Source: Acetatifactor aquisgranensis (GTDB lineage Bacteria > Bacillota > Clostridia > Lachnospirales > Lachnospiraceae). Taken from it: a DNA stretch of 64,000 nucleotides. This document shows positions 47,297 through 56,100 of this stretch, piece by piece. The stretch spans positions 1 to 64,000 of the forward strand of contig NZ_CALPDH010000027.1 of the NCBI RefSeq assembly GCF_943193215.1, written 5' to 3'. The position numbers were made by a program, and so were the translations under genes. The stretch's first letter is position 1. Each line of letters opens with the position of its first letter. The notes under the pieces are model-generated. The model had not been told where the DNA came from, searched no databases, and saw only the letters and a list, made by a program, of their open reading frames with translations.

Positions 47297-48085
47297 ATGA
47301 AGAAGAAATGGATGGGACTGTTGCTTGCCTGTTCCATGGTACTGGGGGACAGCGCGATGGTTCGCGCGGAGGATTATAAGGGAGAAGCGGGCTGGGCGGT
47401 AGATTTCACAGGCAGCAGGATGGAGAGCAATTTCAATACCTCCGACATCAATGACGCCATATATGACCTGCAGCCGGGAGACAGCATCGACATTACGGTG
47501 GCCTTGAAGAACACGGCGGGGAAGGAAGCCGACTGGTGGATGGCCAACAAGGTGCTGCAGTCCCTGGAGGACAGCCAGAAGGTGGCGTCCAGCGGCGGCT
47601 ATACCTATGTCCTGACCTACCAGCCTCCCCGGGGGAATCTGGAGACGCTCTACAGCAGCGACACGGTAGGAGGCGAGCGGACGGAAGACATCGACGTGGG
47701 CGAAGGCCTGCACGAGGCGACGGAGTCTCTGAGCGAATATTTCTATCTGGACACCCTGGGGGTCGGGGAGCAGGGAATCATCTCCCTGAAGGTGGTTCTG
47801 GATGGGGAGACCCAGGGGAACACGTATCAGGACACGCTGGCCAATCTGACGCTGAACTTCGCGGTGGAGGAGCGCAGGACCCCGGTGCCTGTAAATGATG
47901 AAAATGACCCGGAGGAGCCGACATCTGTAAGACGGCCTCCGAAGACCAGCGATGACAGCAGCCTGATGCTGTATGTGGGGATTTCGCTAAGCTCCGGCCT
48001 GGCGCTTCTGATTCTTGCGTTATACAGCCTGTATCAGTCCAAAAAGAAAGAGAGGGGGGAGCGGAAAGATGAAGAAAGCAATTAG
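47297..48085 (+). CDS. Pilus-locus secreted protein with PPKTSD-type C-terminal anchor
   Basis: 262 residues from ATG 47297. Signal peptide (MVLGDSAMVRAED), an all-beta domain (DLQPGDSIDITVALKNTAGKEADWWMAN), and a C-terminal anchor RRPPKTSDDSS plus membrane helix and KKKERGER tail. The motif could be a non-LPxTG sortase signal or just a membrane anchor. The next gene overlaps by 17 bases. No counterpart is visible within the window for locus B, which runs off its end. Confidence 0.65.
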   Translation: MKKKWMGLLLACSMVLGDSAMVRAEDYKGEAGWAVDFTGSRMESNFNTSDINDAIYDLQPGDSIDITVALKNTAGKEADWWMANKVLQSLEDSQKVASSGGYTYVLTYQPPRGNLETLYSSDTVGGERTEDIDVGEGLHEATESLSEYFYLDTLGVGEQGIISLKVVLDGETQGNTYQDTLANLTLNFAVEERRTPVPVNDENDPEEPTSVRRPPKTSDDSSLMLYVGISLSSGLALLILALYSLYQSKKKERGERKDEESN

Positions 48086-49121
48086 ATTTTTTTCTGTTCT
48101 GTCGGCCGTTTTCCTGATGCTCTCTGCCTCGATGGCCTGTCTGGCAGCGGAGATGAGCGGCTATACCTATACCGTGACCATCAGCGCGGGGAATCAGGGA
48201 AGCTTAAGTACGGCGGACGGCATATCCATATCCGTGGAAGGCGGAGGGGACTATGCCATCAATCTGGAGGACGGCGGGAAGCTGGTGAGGATTACGGGGC
48301 TGACGGCAGCCAACCATGTCCGTTTCCTGAACAGCGCCGCGTCCGTGGCGGAGGACAGCAAGTATTATGTCAAGGGCATCCGCATGGGAGGCCGTGACGA
48401 CAGTCTGAATCTGGCCTACTTCCAGGTGGAGCGGGATCAGGACTATGTGGTGGCATACGGAATCCGGGGCAATATGGTACAGTATACCGTCAATTATGAG
48501 GATGCGGCAGGGAACCGGCTGTATCCGCCGCAGATTTATTACGGAAATGTTGGCGACAGGCCTGTAATCGCCTATCTGTATGTGGAGGGATACCAGCCCC
48601 AGGCTTATAACCTGACCAGGACTCTGCAGAGCGATGCTGGCAAGAATGTGTTCACGTTCGTATATACGCCTATTGCGACGACTGCTCCGGGGCCTGCAGG
48701 CGGAGGCGCTGCAGGAGGCGCACCGGGCGGTGAGGCGCCTGGAGACGCAGCAGTGCCTGGAGCCGGGGCAGCTCCCGCAGGAGGCGGTGCGGCGGCACCT
48801 GGCGGCGATGCCGGGATAGCGCCTGTGGAGGATGAGGTTCCCCCGGAGGATTTGGACGATGACGATATGCCTTTGGCAGGAAATGAGACCGAGCCCGGTG
48901 AGCCGGAAGATGTCATCGATTTGGATGAGGAGGATATGCCTCTGGCAAATTTCGAGTCCGGGAACGACGGCACGGTGGCCCGGGCCAATGGCAGGCTGCT
49001 GAAGTATATGTGGTTTGCCGTGGGAATCGGGCTGGTGGCTGTCATCGCGCTGGTGGCAGGCGCATATACGTATCGGAAAATGAAGAAAGCTGAAAGCGTA
49101 AAATCCGAGAAGAAAGACTGA
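48069..49121 (+). CDS. MucBP-domain membrane-anchored protein
   Basis: 350 residues from ATG 48069, inside the previous gene. Signal peptide, a beta-rich N-terminal domain, then a MucBP-like domain (VQYTVNYEDAAGNRLYPPQIYYGNVGDRPVIAYLYVEGYQPQAYNLT). A Gly/Ala/Pro linker (GGGAAGGAPGGEAPG) and two DxDMPLA motifs (DDDDMPLAGNE, DEEDMPLANFE) precede a single C-terminal membrane helix and a Lys-rich tail. MucBP domains bind mucin-type surfaces, so a host-contact role is plausible. Confidence 0.7.
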   Translation: MKKAIRFFSVLSAVFLMLSASMACLAAEMSGYTYTVTISAGNQGSLSTADGISISVEGGGDYAINLEDGGKLVRITGLTAANHVRFLNSAASVAEDSKYYVKGIRMGGRDDSLNLAYFQVERDQDYVVAYGIRGNMVQYTVNYEDAAGNRLYPPQIYYGNVGDRPVIAYLYVEGYQPQAYNLTRTLQSDAGKNVFTFVYTPIATTAPGPAGGGAAGGAPGGEAPGDAAVPGAGAAPAGGGAAAPGGDAGIAPVEDEVPPEDLDDDDMPLAGNETEPGEPEDVIDLDEEDMPLANFESGNDGTVARANGRLLKYMWFAVGIGLVAVIALVAGAYTYRKMKKAESVKSEKKD

Positions 49122-49122
49122 G

Positions 49123-49668
49123 GTGCGCAGATTTGGGACACAGGCGGGATGCACGGAAAGGGACGGGGAGTTGGGACATAAGATATGCAGGCTTTTGGCC
49201 GTGTTGATACTGACAGCTGTGGTGGCAGTCTGCATCCCGATGACTGTGCCGCGGCTGATGGGGTATGAAGTGTATGTGGTAGTAAGCGGGAGCATGGAGC
49301 CTGCGATTCCCATTGGCAGCGCCCTCTATGTGGAGGCGGCAGCGCCGGAGGAAGTCGCGCCCGGGGACGTGATAGCCTTTTATGACGGGGGCGCTGTCAT
49401 CACCCACCGGGTAGTGGAGAATCATATAGTGGAAGGGGAGTTTATCACCAAAGGGGATGCCAATGCAAAGAACGATATGACGCCGGTGCCCTATGGAGCC
49501 CTGATCGGACGGATGTCCCGGTCGGTTCCCTGCCTCGGAAATGTCATGGCTGTCTGTTCCGGGACGAATGGGAAGATATACCTGGCCTGCGGAGTAGCAG
49601 GCGCTGTAATGCTGCTGTGGGTGGGGAATTTGCTGGGAAACGTCAGGAACGGAAAGTTGAGAGGTTGA
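49123..49668 (+). CDS. SipW-type signal peptidase I
   Basis: 181 residues; GTG start at 49123 directly after the previous stop (other starts such as TTG 49171 are possible). SGSMEPAIPIGS contains the catalytic Ser, THRVVE the His base that replaces Lys in this archaeal/ER-like group, and TKGDANAKND the conserved Asp region. Two or three membrane segments. Expected to cut the TasA/camelysin-like precursors encoded upstream. Last gene of locus A; IRL-B follows 58 bases later. Confidence 0.85.
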   Translation: MRRFGTQAGCTERDGELGHKICRLLAVLILTAVVAVCIPMTVPRLMGYEVYVVVSGSMEPAIPIGSALYVEAAAPEEVAPGDVIAFYDGGAVITHRVVENHIVEGEFITKGDANAKNDMTPVPYGALIGRMSRSVPCLGNVMAVCSGTNGKIYLACGVAGAVMLLWVGNLLGNVRNGKLRG

Positions 49669-49725
49669 TTGGCCTGTGGCCGGTCAGCCTCTTTGCAGTA
49701 TATTGAGGAAGAGACATGAAAAAGT

Positions 49726-49746
49726 CGCAGATGATTGTGCTCTGCG
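49726..49746. repeat. Left inverted-repeat site of segment B (IRL-B)
   Basis: Arms CGCAGA (49726-49731) and TCTGCG (49741-49746) around spacer TGATTGTGC. It is the exact reverse complement of IRR-B over all 21 bases. For leftward transcripts the flanks give GTCGCAGA-type 8-bp pairing followed by TTTTT, i.e. a terminator-like hairpin. Confidence 0.75.
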
Positions 49747-49779
49747 ACAAAAGTCAAAAAAATAGAATAGATTACTCAA

Positions 49780-49808
49780 ATTATACAGGAGTTTCTCTTT
49801 TTTTGCAA
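49780..49808 (-). promoter_or_regulatory. Sigma-A promoter inside segment B, facing left
   Basis: On the minus strand TTGCAA (plus 49803-49808), 17-bp spacer, TATAAT (plus ATTATA, 49780-49785). -10 is perfect, -35 matches 4 of 6. No comparable promoter is seen on the plus strand of the segment or in the 78 bp after IRR-B. Confidence 0.72.
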
Positions 49809-49823
49809 CTCAAAATTGGCCTT

Positions 49824-49866
49824 GACTGAAACGAGACTGCTGCGCCGGCAGTCACTTCCAGCAGTC
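49824..49866. repeat. Cluster of CAGTC/GACTG half-sites in segment B
   Basis: GACTG at 49824 and 49835, CAGTC at 49849 and 49862; a CCGGCAGTCA stretch is shared with segment A. Candidate accessory or regulator binding sites. Confidence 0.5.
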
Positions 49867-49934
49867 AGCAGGTTTATCTGTTTCGCTTTCAGCTTATTAT
49901 AAATGTATTCCATCGGCCGGGAACAGCCCAAAAA

Positions 49935-49955
49935 CGCAGAGCACAATCATCTGCG
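49935..49955. repeat. Right inverted-repeat site of segment B (IRR-B)
   Basis: Arms CGCAGA and TCTGCG around spacer GCACAATCA. In the present orientation the flanking A5/T6 extend pairing to 11 bp (AAAAACGCAGA with TCTGCGTTTTT) and add a U-run, an intrinsic terminator just ahead of the operon. Gene start is 78 bp further on. Confidence 0.75.
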
Positions 49956-50033
49956 TTTTTTGACTGCTTTCTTTATATGGAAACCGGGCACAAAGCGGAA
50001 AGTTCTCTGCGGGATGGGAAGAGGTGAATACAG

Positions 50034-50864
50034 ATGGAAACGATTCGGACAGGATATAAAACAGGCCGGCTCACCGTGGAAGAGCCTACTGAGCAGCGCA
50101 AAGGAGGCTATGTGGTCTGGAGATGCCGCTGTGACTGCGGCGGAGAGATTCTTCTGGACACACGCTGCCTGAAGCGGGGTACCGTGACGGACTGCGGATG
50201 TGCAGCGAAAGTCCGTCCGGGCCAGTGCGACATATCAGGAAGACGGTTCGGGAAGCTGACTGCCATACAGCCTACAGAAGAACGGAGCGCCAGGGGCAGC
50301 GCTGTATGGCTGTGCCGTTGTGACTGCGGAAAGGAAGTACATGCGGAAGCAGGACAGCTTCTTTCCGGGAACCGGAAAAGCTGCGGGTGCTTAAGCCGTC
50401 CGCCTTTAAAGGATTTCGCGGGGAAACGGTTTGGGAAGCTGACCGTAACAGAATATGCCGGGAAAGAGGGCGGCATGCACAGATGGAAATGTGCCTGCGA
50501 CTGCGGGGGAGAGACCGTTGTGGGACAGAGCCTGCTCCAGTCCGGCAAGACGAAAAGCTGCGGCTGTCTGCAGGCCGCCACGTACAAGGATAACAGGAAA
50601 CTCGTCGAGGGGACGTCCGTTGCGGCACTTCTGGCCTCAAAGGACGGCAGGCTGATCAAGTCCAACAAGAGCGGCCACAACGGCGTCTATCTGGACAAAA
50701 GGCGCAATCTCTGGGTGGCACAGATTACGTTCCAGGGCAAGACGAAGTACCTGGGCGCTTATAAAAAACTGGAGCAGGCCGTGAAAGCCAGACAGACAGG
50801 CGAGGAAATCTACGACAGATTCCTGGAGCGGATAGAGGCGGACAGCGGAAATGACGGACGTTAA
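50034..50864 (+). CDS. Zinc-ribbon/AP2 DNA-binding protein, locus B
   Basis: 276 residues, ATG start, gaggtg ribosome site. Same design as the locus A protein: three Cys4 units (CRCDCGGE...DCGC; CRCDCGKE...SCGC; CACDCGGE...SCGC) and a C-terminal AP2-like domain (HNGVYLDKRRNLWVAQITFQGKTKYLGAY). The last 14 bases overlap the regulator gene. It is the first gene after IRR-B, so it would be the first to be switched on by inversion. It might bind the inverted repeats or the CAGTC clusters (inference). Confidence 0.82.
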   Translation: METIRTGYKTGRLTVEEPTEQRKGGYVVWRCRCDCGGEILLDTRCLKRGTVTDCGCAAKVRPGQCDISGRRFGKLTAIQPTEERSARGSAVWLCRCDCGKEVHAEAGQLLSGNRKSCGCLSRPPLKDFAGKRFGKLTVTEYAGKEGGMHRWKCACDCGGETVVGQSLLQSGKTKSCGCLQAATYKDNRKLVEGTSVAALLASKDGRLIKSNKSGHNGVYLDKRRNLWVAQITFQGKTKYLGAYKKLEQAVKARQTGEEIYDRFLERIEADSGNDGR

Positions 50865-52032
50865 AAGAACCATACACTTCGGGATGCTTGGGGCATTTTC
50901 CTGCGGGAGCACAGAGGAAGAGAAGACGGGGAACAGCGCGCTGCTGGGGAAGATGGGGAAGAAAGCCCTTTCTTTCCTGCAGTATCTGATTGTGAACCAC
51001 AGGAGGCATATCTCTTCGGAGGAACTAATCGAACAATTCTGGGCGGACAAAGGCAGCAATCCTTACAATGCACTGCGGAACATGCTGTTCAAAGTCAGGA
51101 ACCTCCTAAAAGCCATGTTTCCGGATCAGGAGGCCATGCTCCTGACCCTTTCGGACTGCTATGCCTGGAACCCGGAAATCAGCCTGGAGCTGGATGCGGA
51201 ACAGATGGAAACTTTCTGCCTGAAAGCGAAGCGGGCTGCCGGAGAAGAACAGTGCAGGCTGCTGGGGCAGGCCGTCTCCCTCTATAAAGGGGACTTCCTC
51301 TCCGGAAACGATGCCGACTGGGCGAGGAACCAGAGACAGTATTACCAGACCCTTTATCTGGATGCATGCAAGACGGTGCTCCCGCTTTACTATAAGAAAG
51401 AACAGTGGATGGAGGCCGTCAACGTCTGCAGCCAGGCCTACACGGTGGACTTCAGCATAGAAGACTTCACAGCCTACCAGATGCAGGCCCTCATCGCGCT
51501 GGGACAGCCGGAGCAGGCCGTTGAGAAATATGAGGCTTTCCGGGACAAAATGCTCCAGGAATATGACATGCCGCCCACAGAGCGCATCGAACAGCTCCAT
51601 ACATTGGCGGTGGGGCTCCATAAGACCGGCATGGACGATGAGGATATCTTCCGGCTGGTGTGTGAGGATGAGCAGGATTCCCACGCGTTCTTCTGCACCT
51701 TTTCCACATTCCAGAGCATCGTGGCTCTGGAACGGCGGCATATGGCCCGATCCGGACAGCCCTCTTCCCTGGTCATCATCAGCCTGGGCCGGGAGGCGGT
51801 GCCGACTACGGACGGCAGGAGGCTGGAAAAGATTCTGCTGGATAAACTCCGGACAGGGGACCCGATAGCCAGACTGGAGGCCGGTTCCTATATACTGATG
51901 CTGACAGGGGCCGACACAGAGAACGCCAGGCTGGTCATCAGCCGGATTGACAGCGCGTTCCACAGAACCTACCGGAATTCCGGGGCAAAACTCACCTACC
52001 GGGTAGCCGGTCTGGGCGGGAAAGAATCGTAG
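50851..52032 (+). CDS. BTAD-type regulator with degenerate GGDEF-like C-terminus, locus B
   Basis: 393 residues from ATG 50851. Winged helix (FGMLGAFSCGST, KALSFLQYLIVNHRRHISSEELIEQFW), BTAD helices (WMEAVNVCSQAYTVDFSIEDFTAYQMQALIALGQPEQAVEKYEAFR) and a GGDEF-like tail without the signature (VALERRHMARSGQPSSLVIISLG, RTGDPIARLEAGSYILMLTGADTENARLVISRID). Clear paralogue of the locus A regulator, same order relative to the AP2 gene. Likely activates the operon it heads. Confidence 0.78.
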   Translation: MTDVKRTIHFGMLGAFSCGSTEEEKTGNSALLGKMGKKALSFLQYLIVNHRRHISSEELIEQFWADKGSNPYNALRNMLFKVRNLLKAMFPDQEAMLLTLSDCYAWNPEISLELDAEQMETFCLKAKRAAGEEQCRLLGQAVSLYKGDFLSGNDADWARNQRQYYQTLYLDACKTVLPLYYKKEQWMEAVNVCSQAYTVDFSIEDFTAYQMQALIALGQPEQAVEKYEAFRDKMLQEYDMPPTERIEQLHTLAVGLHKTGMDDEDIFRLVCEDEQDSHAFFCTFSTFQSIVALERRHMARSGQPSSLVIISLGREAVPTTDGRRLEKILLDKLRTGDPIARLEAGSYILMLTGADTENARLVISRIDSAFHRTYRNSGAKLTYRVAGLGGKES

Positions 52033-52135
52033 CCGAAAATGAAAGTTGTGTCAGTCCTTCCGCTAAAAATAACAGCCAGCTAACAGGGAACCGATAAAGT
52101 ATGAACCGTAAACGACAAAAAAGGTGGGCGAAAGC

Positions 52136-52513
52136 ATGATGCTTCAAGGGAGAATGATTCCCTGCCAGAGCCGCGAGGCGCTGGTCACGGTAATGTCTTA
52201 CCGCAACGGTATCATGGATGGCTGTCTGCAGCATCCGCGGTTGGACAGAAAAGTAAATATTCAGAGCCTGTCGCAGCTGATGATGACTTTGAACAGCCTG
52301 CTGGATTTGGAGGATTGTCCCGGATGTCCGCTTCCGCTGGTCATGGCCGGGGGAGACAGCGGGGCCTGCATGGCGGTCTTCCGGATACAGATACTCTTCC
52401 GGGAACATTACACATGGCAGGGCAGGCTGATATGGCAGAATGAGGCACAGGAAGCCGTATTCCACAGTGCTCTTGAACTGATGCAGCTGATAGACGAGAT
52501 TCTGGAGGATTGA
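52136..52513 (+). CDS. Conserved 125-residue protein of pilus locus, unknown function (B)
   Basis: Taking ATG 52136 gives 125 residues, the same as the locus A copy; the frame opens at GTG 52124. Shares PCQSREALVTVMSY, LQHPRLDRK, LNSLLDLED, FRIQILFREHYTWQGRLIWQ and a LMQLIDEILED end. No signal peptide or membrane segment. Ribosome site aaaggtggg. Conservation between the loci shows it is a constant part of this system; role unknown. Confidence 0.7.
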   Translation: MMLQGRMIPCQSREALVTVMSYRNGIMDGCLQHPRLDRKVNIQSLSQLMMTLNSLLDLEDCPGCPLPLVMAGGDSGACMAVFRIQILFREHYTWQGRLIWQNEAQEAVFHSALELMQLIDEILED

Positions 52514-52560
52514 TTTTCCGGAAAAAGATTTATGTTGCGGAAAAGAGGGAATGGAAGCAT

Positions 52561-53136
52561 ATGAGACAGAGTGAGCTTCCGGAGCTCAGCCTGCTGGAGG
52601 CGGAGCTGGAGAGGGAACGATACAGGAAAAGATATGGGAATGTCCTCAAAAGCACGACTTTTTCCCTGGTGGTAGTAGCGGCCGTGGCGGTGCTGATTGC
52701 GGTGCTGCTGCTCCCGGTACTGCAGATCAGCGGTACATCCATGACAGATTCGCTGCAGGATGAAGACATTGTCGTGGCATTGAACAGTTCAGGATATGAG
52801 ACGGGCGACATCATAGCTTTTTACTATAATAACAATATCCTCGTAAAAAGGGTCATAGCCGTGGCAGGCGACTGGGTGGACATCGATGGGGACGGAAACG
52901 TATATGTGAACGACGAACTGCTGGATGAACCTTATGTCACGGAGAAAGCCCTGGGGGACTGCAACATCACATTGCCCTATCAGGTGCCGGACGGGAGATG
53001 TTTCGTCATGGGGGATCACAGGGCCACCAGCATAGACAGCCGCAACACGGCGGTGGGATGTGTCAGCAATGAAATGGTGATCGGGAAAATATTGGTTCGG
53101 GTCTGGCCTGTGTCAGGATTCGGGCTGGTGAACTGA
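52561..53136 (+). CDS. Type I signal peptidase (Lys-type), locus B
   Basis: 191 residues from ATG 52561 (an in-frame TTG at 52510 overlaps the previous stop). Membrane anchor at about 30-52, catalytic Ser in GTSMTDSL, catalytic Lys in NILVKRVIAVAGD and the box MGDHRATSIDSR. Unlike the SipW-type enzyme at 49123 it is a classical bacterial SPase I. Placed just before the giant protein, it may serve the secreted pilus proteins of locus B. No equivalent at this position in locus A. Confidence 0.88.
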   Translation: MRQSELPELSLLEAELERERYRKRYGNVLKSTTFSLVVVAAVAVLIAVLLLPVLQISGTSMTDSLQDEDIVVALNSSGYETGDIIAFYYNNNILVKRVIAVAGDWVDIDGDGNVYVNDELLDEPYVTEKALGDCNITLPYQVPDGRCFVMGDHRATSIDSRNTAVGCVSNEMVIGKILVRVWPVSGFGLVN

Positions 53137-53167
53137 TAGATATCGGCAGAAGGAAGGAGACGGCATT

Positions 53168-56100
53168 ATGAAAGATTTTTTGTCACAGGCAGGAGAGCTC
53201 TTGAAAAAACGTAAACATTATAAGCGTCAGACGGCAGTTTTCCTGTGTCTGGCTGTGATAGTCGCTTTCGGTACAGTTACGACGCTGAAGCTGTATGGCC
53301 AGGCGATGACCCATAAGGCTGATGTGCTTGCGTGCAGCCATGAGGTGCATGAGCATACGGAAGACTGTTATGAGGAGAACGCGGAGGGCGGCCGGGAGAT
53401 CATCTGCGGCTATGCGGACTACGTGATTCATACGCACAACGACAGCTGCTATGACGCGAAGGGCAGCCTGGCCTGCGTTCTGGGAGAGCATAAAGAGCAT
53501 AAGCATACAGCGGAGTGCTATACGACAGAGAAAGTCCTGGTCTGCGGGGAAGAGAGGGAAAGCGGCAGCTCTGAATCCGTGGCGGATGCGGCGGTACAGG
53601 GCGGGGAGGGCATGGAAGAACCGGATGTGCCTGCAGAGCCGGAAGCATCTGAAGAACAGGATGCGTCCCGGCAGCAGAATGAAATTATCTGCGGAGAAGA
53701 AGTCCATAAGCATGTCGAAAGCTGTTATGAGAACGTACTGAGCTGCGGCCATGAGGAGCATGCCCATGATGAAAGCTGCATGCGCCATGAGCTTAACTGC
53801 GAAATGGCAGAGCATACCCACGAAGCAGGATGCTACGATGAGGCGGGAAATTTAGTGTGTGAATTGGGAGAGCATGCCCACGAAATCGGCTGTTATGATG
53901 CGGAAGGGAATCTTATCTGCGCGCAGGAGCATGAACATTTTTCCGGATGCTGCATCAATACTTACGAGTGCGGAAAAGAAAACCATATACACCAGGACGG
54001 ATGCTGCGAAACAAACCTGGTCTGCGGAATGGAGGAGCATGAGCATGCGGAAGCCTGTATCGCACAGGCCGGGAAAGAGGCTGCAGCATCTGTGGAAGCA
54101 ATTGCTGAACCGACAAATGCCGGAGAAGAGAACAGTGCGGCATCGGAAAGCCATGTCCATACAGATGCCTGCTATGAAGAAGTGACGACGCTGGCATGCG
54201 GGGAATGGGAGCTCCATACCCATGAGGACGGCTGCTATTATGAGGAATGTTTCGACAAAGACGGCAACCTGATTGAGGGCAGCAGGGTATCATGCGGACT
54301 GCTCCAGCTGGAGGAGCATACCCACACAGGCGACTGCTTCAAGACGGTGGAACTGACGCCGGAGGAAGTGGCTGCCCTGAACAATGGCGCGAAGCTGCAT
54401 GTTCACGAGGACAGCTGTTACGATGCGGAAAGGAACCTGATCTGCGGCTATGATGTCACACATATCCATTCCGCGGAGTGCTATGGCGATGCGGGGAAAC
54501 TAATCTGCAGCTATGCGGAAGAGGCGGAGAATGAGAAAACCTGTGAAGGCAGCGGATATTCGGTTAAAGTCACCTATCCGGATTCTGCCGGAATTCCGGA
54601 AAACGCGGAGCTGATTGTCCGGCAGATTACAAAGGAAAGCGACCCGGAGCGCTTTGAGCAGCGCCAGGCGGAAGCCAGGGAAGCGCTGGGAAATGAAAAC
54701 AGCAGTATTCACGCGCTGTTTGATATCGGGTTCTATGTGGACGGCGAGGAGATTGAACCGGAGGATACGGTAAATGTTACCATCCAGCTTCTGGATGACA
54801 ACGGACTTCCCGAAGGAACGCCCATGCAAATCGTACATTTTGCGGAAAGCGGAAACGAAGTGCTGGAAAGCGGCGATATAGACAGCGAGGGGAACGCAAA
54901 CTTTGAGACGGACAGCTTTTCAGAATTTATGCTGGTAAGCGCCGCCGGAAATATCGCGGTAATTACGACGGATGGGACGGAAAGTGATGACGCGGACGGA
55001 AAACCGATCTGCGGAATGGAAGAGCACATCCACGGTGAGGAATGCAATGACGCGGATGGGGGACTGATTTGCGGAATGGAAGAGCATGCCCATGACGTGA
55101 ACTGCCTGGAGGAGAAGGCGAGGGAAGAGGTAGAGAAAGTGAATCAGCTGATTGCCGGTCTGCCCTCCGAGGAAGAGATTGTGCAGAAGACGGCAGAGTA
55201 TGAGGAGGCCGGGAAAGAAGCTTTCACGGAGTATACCATGGCTCTTCTGGTACAGATACAGGAGGCATACGGCGCCTATCTTGGATTGGATGAGACATTG
55301 CGGGAGTATGTGACAGGATCGGATTGTCTGTTGGCGCTTTGGGAAATGATGGAGGCAGCCTTATTGGACGAAGGCGATGGATTGAAAATGTTGCCGGCCT
55401 ATGCAGCTTTTCTGCCTATAGGTATCCAGGGAGATAAGCCCGGCGGAATGGCTCTGGAACTCTTATATGGGGATGGGAAGAACCATGATGAGAAGCCTGC
55501 GCGTGAGGAAGATGAGAACGGAAAAAAGATTCATTACCTGGAGGGAGAAAAACCGAATTATACCAAAGATGGAATGCAGGGTTCATTGAAACTGAGTACC
55601 ACAGGGATACTGGGGAATACCACCATTGACGAGATGACGATGTCCCTCTATGTCCCGAAAGCGTATATGGATATAGGGGAAACCTATATTCCTGAATTTC
55701 CCCAGGAACTGGCGCAGCATGACCCCTGCACAGTCGAAGAGGTGAACAGGGATGGGAAGGAGTATTATAGGATTTCCATTCAGTTTAAGAACTATACTCC
55801 TACGGGCGCCCTTACGATTCCCTTTAAAATGAAATTTAAAGTCGCTGAGGTTCCTGCGGATTATGAGCTGAAAATCTTCGCCACCCTTGAGCGCGGGGAA
55901 GGAGATGAGAAAAAGGAAGGCAAAACGGCGGAAAATACATACCGCCCGAAATACGACAAACCTGTCATAACGAAGTATGTCAATACGAATAAATTTGATA
56001 ATATGCAGGAGAATTATACAAGAGTAACAGGTACGGTAAGTGAAGCCGGCGAAGTAGAAGCCGGCAAGTACGTCAGCTTCTGGTATAAGCTGGGCAATGC

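Larger units (their letters stand above)
49747..49934. mobile_element. Candidate invertible promoter segment B (188 bp)
   Basis: DNA enclosed by exact 21-bp inverted repeats, the size and build of gut-bacterial invertons. It contains no gene, one good sigma-A promoter on the minus strand and a CAGTC half-site cluster. As sequenced the promoter faces away from the locus B operon (OFF). Inversion not observed directly. Confidence 0.7.

Noticed and set aside
49867..49934. Plus-strand promoter in segment B (TATAAA at 49898-49903)
   Set aside because: No -35 box with more than 2-3 matches at 16-18 bp; the minus-strand promoter at 49780-49808 is far better.
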